Position numbers and translations under genes: made by a program. Below, piece after piece: positions 45,489-48,657 of a stretch of 48,657 bases of DNA (position 1 is its first letter; every line of letters starts with the position of its first letter). The notes under the pieces were generated by a model that saw only the letters and a list, made by a program, of their open reading frames with translations, had not been told where the DNA came from and did not search any database. Source of the DNA: Bacteroidota bacterium (GTDB lineage: Bacteria > Bacteroidota > Ignavibacteria > SZUA-365); NCBI GenBank assembly GCA_003246455.1, contig QKAF01000038.1, forward strand, positions 1-48,657, read 5' to 3'.

Positions 45489-47618
45489 CTAGTTCTTGAC
45501 GTGGGAGCCGATGAAATCGAAAAACTCCTCGAACCAGATCAGCTGCTCCTGCGGGTGCAGAACCCAGTGGTTTTCGTTGGGATAGACGATCAGCTTCGAA
45601 GGAATACCCTTGACCTGCGCGACCGTAAAGGCCTCGAGGCTCTGCGTGTAGGGGACACGGAAATCCTTCTCGCCGGTAATGATCAGAATCGGGGTATCCC
45701 AGTTCTGCGCGTAGCGATGCGGGGAGTGCTTGTCATAGTTCGGCTTCGCCTTCGGATCCCAGTACGGTCCGCCGTTTTCCCAGTTGGTGAACCACAGTTC
45801 TTCCGTCGCGCCGTACATGCTCTCGAGATTGAACACGCCGCAGTGCGACACGAAGCTGCTGAAACGTCCCTTGTGATTCCCGGCGAGCCAGAACGTCGCA
45901 TAACCGCCGGCGCTGGCGCCGATCGCGGAGACATGTTTCGTGTCGATGTACGGCTCTTTGAGCATCACATCCGTGCATGCGAGAATATCCTGCATGGGCA
46001 TGCCGCCCCAGTCCTTGCTGATGGCGTCGTTCCAGTCCTGCCCGAAGCCGGGGAGTCCGCGGCGGTTGGGGGCGACGATGACGTAGCCCTTCGACGCGTA
46101 CAGAAGGAAATTCCAGGCGAAGCTGAAGAACTGGCTCACCGTGGCCTGCGGACCGCCCTGGCAGTAGGTGATCAGCGGGTATTTCTTCGTCGGATCGAAG
46201 TCCGGCGGATACACCACCCATGTCTGCACCTTTTTCCCGTCGGTGCTCGTGACCCAGCGCTCCTCGATCGTCGCCGGACGAATCGTCGAGAGAACGGCGG
46301 CGTTCTCGGTCGTCAGCGGCCAGGGACGCGCGTCTTTCTTCACCGGCTGTGCAAAGAGTTCGGTCGGAGCATTGAAATTCCGGCGGCCATAGACCATCGT
46401 CTTGCCGTCAGGCGAGATATCGAGTCCGCCGTCGTGATTGTACACGCCGCCGGTGAGGATTTCCCAGCTGCCATCGTCTGCATCCATGCGGTAGATCTGT
46501 ACCGTGGCCCCGTCTTCCGTGGAGAAATACAGCGCCTTGCTGTCGGGCGCCCAGACCGTGTGGCCGACCCACTGATCAAGCGATGCGGAGAGCTCGCGGA
46601 TTTCATGGCTTTCCCGATCGTAAAGCATCAGGCGGTTTCGATCGGCTTCGTGTCCGGCGCGCGCCATGGAATGGAACGCGATGTAGCGGCCGTCGGGAGA
46701 ATACAGCGGATCGCGGTCGAACCCGGGCATGCCCTCGGTGATGTTCCGCGTACTGCCGGTCGCGATGTCCACCACGTAAATATCCGAGTTGGTGCTCTCC
46801 GCGAAATGAGGCCCTTTCTTCGAAGTGTACGCGATCTCCGCGCCATCGGGCGCCCAGGCGATCTGCTCGCCGCCGCCGAACGGTTTCAGCGGTGTTTCGA
46901 AACGCTCGCCTGCCATCAGATCCCGCGGCTCCCCGCCCGTCGCCGGCATGATGAAGAGATGCATGTAGCTTTCGTCGTTCCACTCATCCCAGTGACGGAC
47001 AGGAATCTGATCGTAGATCCGCACGTTGGCCTTGTCGTACGCCGGATATTTCTCGGCGACCGTGGAATCCATTTTCACATCGGACGTAAAGGCGAAGTAT
47101 TTCCCGTCCGGCGACCACGACAGGTTGCTCGCGCCGTTTTTCACGTCGCTGACTTTCACGGCTTCCCCGCCGTCGACGGTGATGGTATAAATCTGCGAAC
47201 TTCCACCGCGTGTCGATAGAAAGGCGACCGTCTTTCCGTCTCTCGACCAGATCCCGTTGAAATCCGCCGACGGGGAGGTAGTGAGCTGTTTATGCCGCTC
47301 GCCATCCAGCGATGCCAGATACAGGTCTGAATTGCTGCGGTTGGCGGGGATGTCCGGAACGGTGACGCCGTACAGCACCCACTTCCCGTCGGGAGAAATA
47401 GCGGGACCGTAGACGCGTTTGAGATTGAGCAGTTCCTCGGCAGAAAGAAGATGCGTCCCCTCTTTCGCCTTGGCCTTCAGCTCCGCGCTGAGCTGCTTCT
47501 GCAGCTCGGGCGGAAGACGACGGGGCTTCTGCCCGTTCTGTGCGGTCAGGGGAAATGCGCACAGCAGCGAAAACAGGAGAAAATACGTCCCTATCGTGAT
47601 TATCGATCGTTTGTTCAT
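45489..47618 (-). CDS. S9 family serine peptidase (prolyl oligopeptidase / acylaminoacyl peptidase-like)
   Basis: 709 residues. Signal peptide MNKRSIITIGTYFLLFSLLCAF (to LTAQ). Residues ~50-430 form a WD40-like propeller with many SPDGK repeats (SPDGKWVLYGV; SRDGKTVAFLS; APDGAEIAYTS; SPDGRYIAFHS). The C-terminal alpha/beta hydrolase has nucleophile S569 (GASAGGYATF), D652 (GEKDFRVPY) and H684 (NENHWV): a complete triad. It is likely an exported exo- or oligopeptidase that removes short peptides. The dyad ATATCTGCA...TGCAGATAT (47642-47689) lies upstream. Confidence 0.93.
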   Translation of the reverse strand: MNKRSIITIGTYFLLFSLLCAFPLTAQNGQKPRRLPPELQKQLSAELKAKAKEGTHLLSAEELLNLKRVYGPAISPDGKWVLYGVTVPDIPANRSNSDLYLASLDGERHKQLTTSPSADFNGIWSRDGKTVAFLSTRGGSSQIYTITVDGGEAVKVSDVKNGASNLSWSPDGKYFAFTSDVKMDSTVAEKYPAYDKANVRIYDQIPVRHWDEWNDESYMHLFIMPATGGEPRDLMAGERFETPLKPFGGGEQIAWAPDGAEIAYTSKKGPHFAESTNSDIYVVDIATGSTRNITEGMPGFDRDPLYSPDGRYIAFHSMARAGHEADRNRLMLYDRESHEIRELSASLDQWVGHTVWAPDSKALYFSTEDGATVQIYRMDADDGSWEILTGGVYNHDGGLDISPDGKTMVYGRRNFNAPTELFAQPVKKDARPWPLTTENAAVLSTIRPATIEERWVTSTDGKKVQTWVVYPPDFDPTKKYPLITYCQGGPQATVSQFFSFAWNFLLYASKGYVIVAPNRRGLPGFGQDWNDAISKDWGGMPMQDILACTDVMLKEPYIDTKHVSAIGASAGGYATFWLAGNHKGRFSSFVSHCGVFNLESMYGATEELWFTNWENGGPYWDPKAKPNYDKHSPHRYAQNWDTPILIITGEKDFRVPYTQSLEAFTVAQVKGIPSKLIVYPNENHWVLHPQEQLIWFEEFFDFIGSHVKN

Positions 47619-47641
47619 GACTGTTCCTGTGATTGAAGGAC

Positions 47642-47689
47642 ATATCTGCAATCTCATAAAATACGGATACGAGGCATTAATGCAGATAT
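47642..47689. promoter_or_regulatory. Inverted pair in the divergent S9/S8 promoter region
   Basis: ATATCTGCA (47642-47650) and TGCAGATAT (47681-47689) are perfect reverse complements separated by 30 bases (39 bases centre to centre, nearly four helical turns). A perfect 10-bp palindrome GCATTAATGC (47674-47683) overlaps the second arm, and TTATTCGAATAA (47727-47738) follows. A possible operator region, unproven. Confidence 0.35.
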
Positions 47690-47772
47690 ATTTTTTCCCT
47701 TACCTCGGATTCCTCCCTGTCGTATATTATTCGAATAAGCCTGATTTCCCTCACAACAATTTCGGATTCATT

Positions 47773-48657
47773 ATGCGTATTGCCGTACCGCTTCTCGCTT
47801 TGCTCATCGCCTTCGCGATGACAACCGACGGCGTGGCAAAGGAGCGTCCGCGCCCTGCTGCGTCTGCCACGACCTCGGCCGATATCGTGCCGGGGTTTGT
47901 TTTCGTCAAACTCAAGGATGTGCATACCATCGCGCCGGGCGCGTCGACGACTGGAATCAGCAGCCTCGACCGCGTGCTCACCCGCGTGCTCACCACGTCC
48001 GTTGATCCGCTGCATCAGACGCTGGCCATGCGCAAGAGCTTCGCATCACAGCAGGAATCGAACATCGCACGTATCGTGAAGGTGCGCTATTCGGCGCCGG
48101 TTGACCCGCGCAAACTGGCGGAGGAACTCGCCTCCGACCCCACGGTGGAGTACGCCGAGCCGTTTTACGTTTTCCGCCCGCTCCATACGCCCAATGACTC
48201 GCGCCTCAGCACGCAGTGGGCGATCACCATGCTGAAAATGGAAGAAGCGTGGGACGTCACCACGGGCGATTCGACGATTGTCATCGGCTACGTCGATTCC
48301 GGCGTGAACTACTCGCACGAGGATCTCTCCCTCTCCATCGCGATCAATGCCGGGGAGTGGGGCGTGAACGGTGAACTCAAGGACAATGGCATCGATGACG
48401 ACAACAACGGAAAGGTCGACGACTGGCGCGGTTGGGATTTCATCGGCACCGGCGACCTCCAGAACCCCATTCCCGACAACGACCCGATGGATTGGAACGG
48501 GCATGGGACCAACGGCGCGGGCATCGCGGCTGCCAGGACCAACAACGGTATCGGTATCGCAGGCATCGGCTATGAGACGAAAGTCCTTCCGATCAAGGTT
48601 CAGGACGATGCCGGCACAACGGGCATGTCCGGATACGACGGCATTATCTATGCTGCC
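47773..48657 (+). CDS. Subtilisin-like S8 serine peptidase (3' truncated by window end)
   Basis: 295 residues are visible. Signal peptide MRIAVPLLALLIAFAMTTDGVA, then a propeptide-like region with LAEELASDPTVEYAEPFYVF (inhibitor I9-like), and the start of the S8 domain: D175 (IGYVDSGVNYSHEDL) and H244 (NGHGTNGAGIAA). A calcium-type loop DNGIDDDNNGKVDDW lies between them. The catalytic serine is beyond the window. These Bacteroidota/Chlorobiota subtilisins often end in a T9SS tail, which cannot be checked here. Secreted protease, probably with autoprocessing. It is divergent from the S9 gene, 154 bases away. Confidence 0.92.
   Translation, partial: MRIAVPLLALLIAFAMTTDGVAKERPRPAASATTSADIVPGFVFVKLKDVHTIAPGASTTGISSLDRVLTRVLTTSVDPLHQTLAMRKSFASQQESNIARIVKVRYSAPVDPRKLAEELASDPTVEYAEPFYVFRPLHTPNDSRLSTQWAITMLKMEEAWDVTTGDSTIVIGYVDSGVNYSHEDLSLSIAINAGEWGVNGELKDNGIDDDNNGKVDDWRGWDFIGTGDLQNPIPDNDPMDWNGHGTNGAGIAAARTNNGIGIAGIGYETKVLPIKVQDDAGTTGMSGYDGIIYAA

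Overview
This 48.7 kb window is a GC-rich, gene-dense bacterial chromosome segment with 42 protein-coding genes that I can support; the first and the last are cut by the window edges. Several traits point to the Bacteroidota/Chlorobiota (FCB) assemblage: secreted proteins ending in type IX secretion (T9SS)-style C-terminal sorting domains, a miaB / sigma-54 activator / lptE gene order recalled from Bacteroidota, LptE and phosphoheptose isomerase (a diderm with LPS), and modular CxxCH / calcium-loop / sorting-domain proteins. Candidate vegetative promoters look like ordinary TTGACA-N17-TAnnTT sites rather than the -33/-7 promoters of classical Bacteroidia. That suggests a Chlorobiota/Ignavibacteria/Kapabacteria-like lineage, but the species cannot be named from sequence alone. 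No rRNA, tRNA, CRISPR array, prophage or transposase gene was seen.

Layout. 1-2.3 kb: end of a UDP-sugar pyrophosphorylase, a CxxCH haem-binding protein and a PAP2 membrane protein, overlapping by ATGA junctions. 2.3-6.2 kb: a large T9SS cargo, a second PAP2 protein and two unusual inverted-repeat elements. 6.2-10.4 kb: a HAD phosphatase/mutase and a catalytic/non-catalytic pair of secreted M16 peptidases, ending in a perfect palindrome. 10.5-18.1 kb (minus strand): miaB, SPOR protein, MBL hydrolase, sigma-54 activator, lptE and glycosyltransferase, closed by a strong hairpin, then a TPR protein and an isochorismatase-like hydrolase. 18.3-22.5 kb: an Rrf2 regulator with a histone-like lysine tail, divergent from a half-length MetH (B12 plus activation domains only) coupled to an LCP-family protein. 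22.6-27.9 kb: gap, pgk, rhomboid, ispG and a ComF-type phosphoribosyltransferase. 28-32 kb (minus): secreted pullulanase-like GH13, tandem-USP protein and a CTP:glucose-1-phosphate-type nucleotidyltransferase. 32.2-37.1 kb: a small zinc-ribbon-like protein, a sodium:solute symporter, a MarR regulator divergent from class I fumarase, and gmhA. 37.3-39.1 kb: two paralogous mini-proteins made almost only of an Fn3-like domain plus a sorting tail; the second has a consensus sigma-54 promoter. 39.2-48.7 kb: NDH-2, a gluzincin lipoprotein, a membrane-protein/Nudix operon, a c-haem/EF-hand/T9SS protein, an S9 peptidase and the start of a subtilisin-like protease.

How it fits together: much of the content is housekeeping (glycolysis, isoprenoid, tRNA modification, TCA, LPS), interleaved with envelope and secreted proteins (peptidases, amylase, T9SS cargo). 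The least explained items are the non-coding repeats (a nested multi-hairpin inverted repeat at 5.8-6.1 kb, a 9-nt-phased inverted repeat at 5.0-5.15 kb, and a perfect palindrome found twice, both times between convergent genes), the sigma-54-driven mini T9SS protein, the split MetH, and the Rrf2 regulator with a basic tail.
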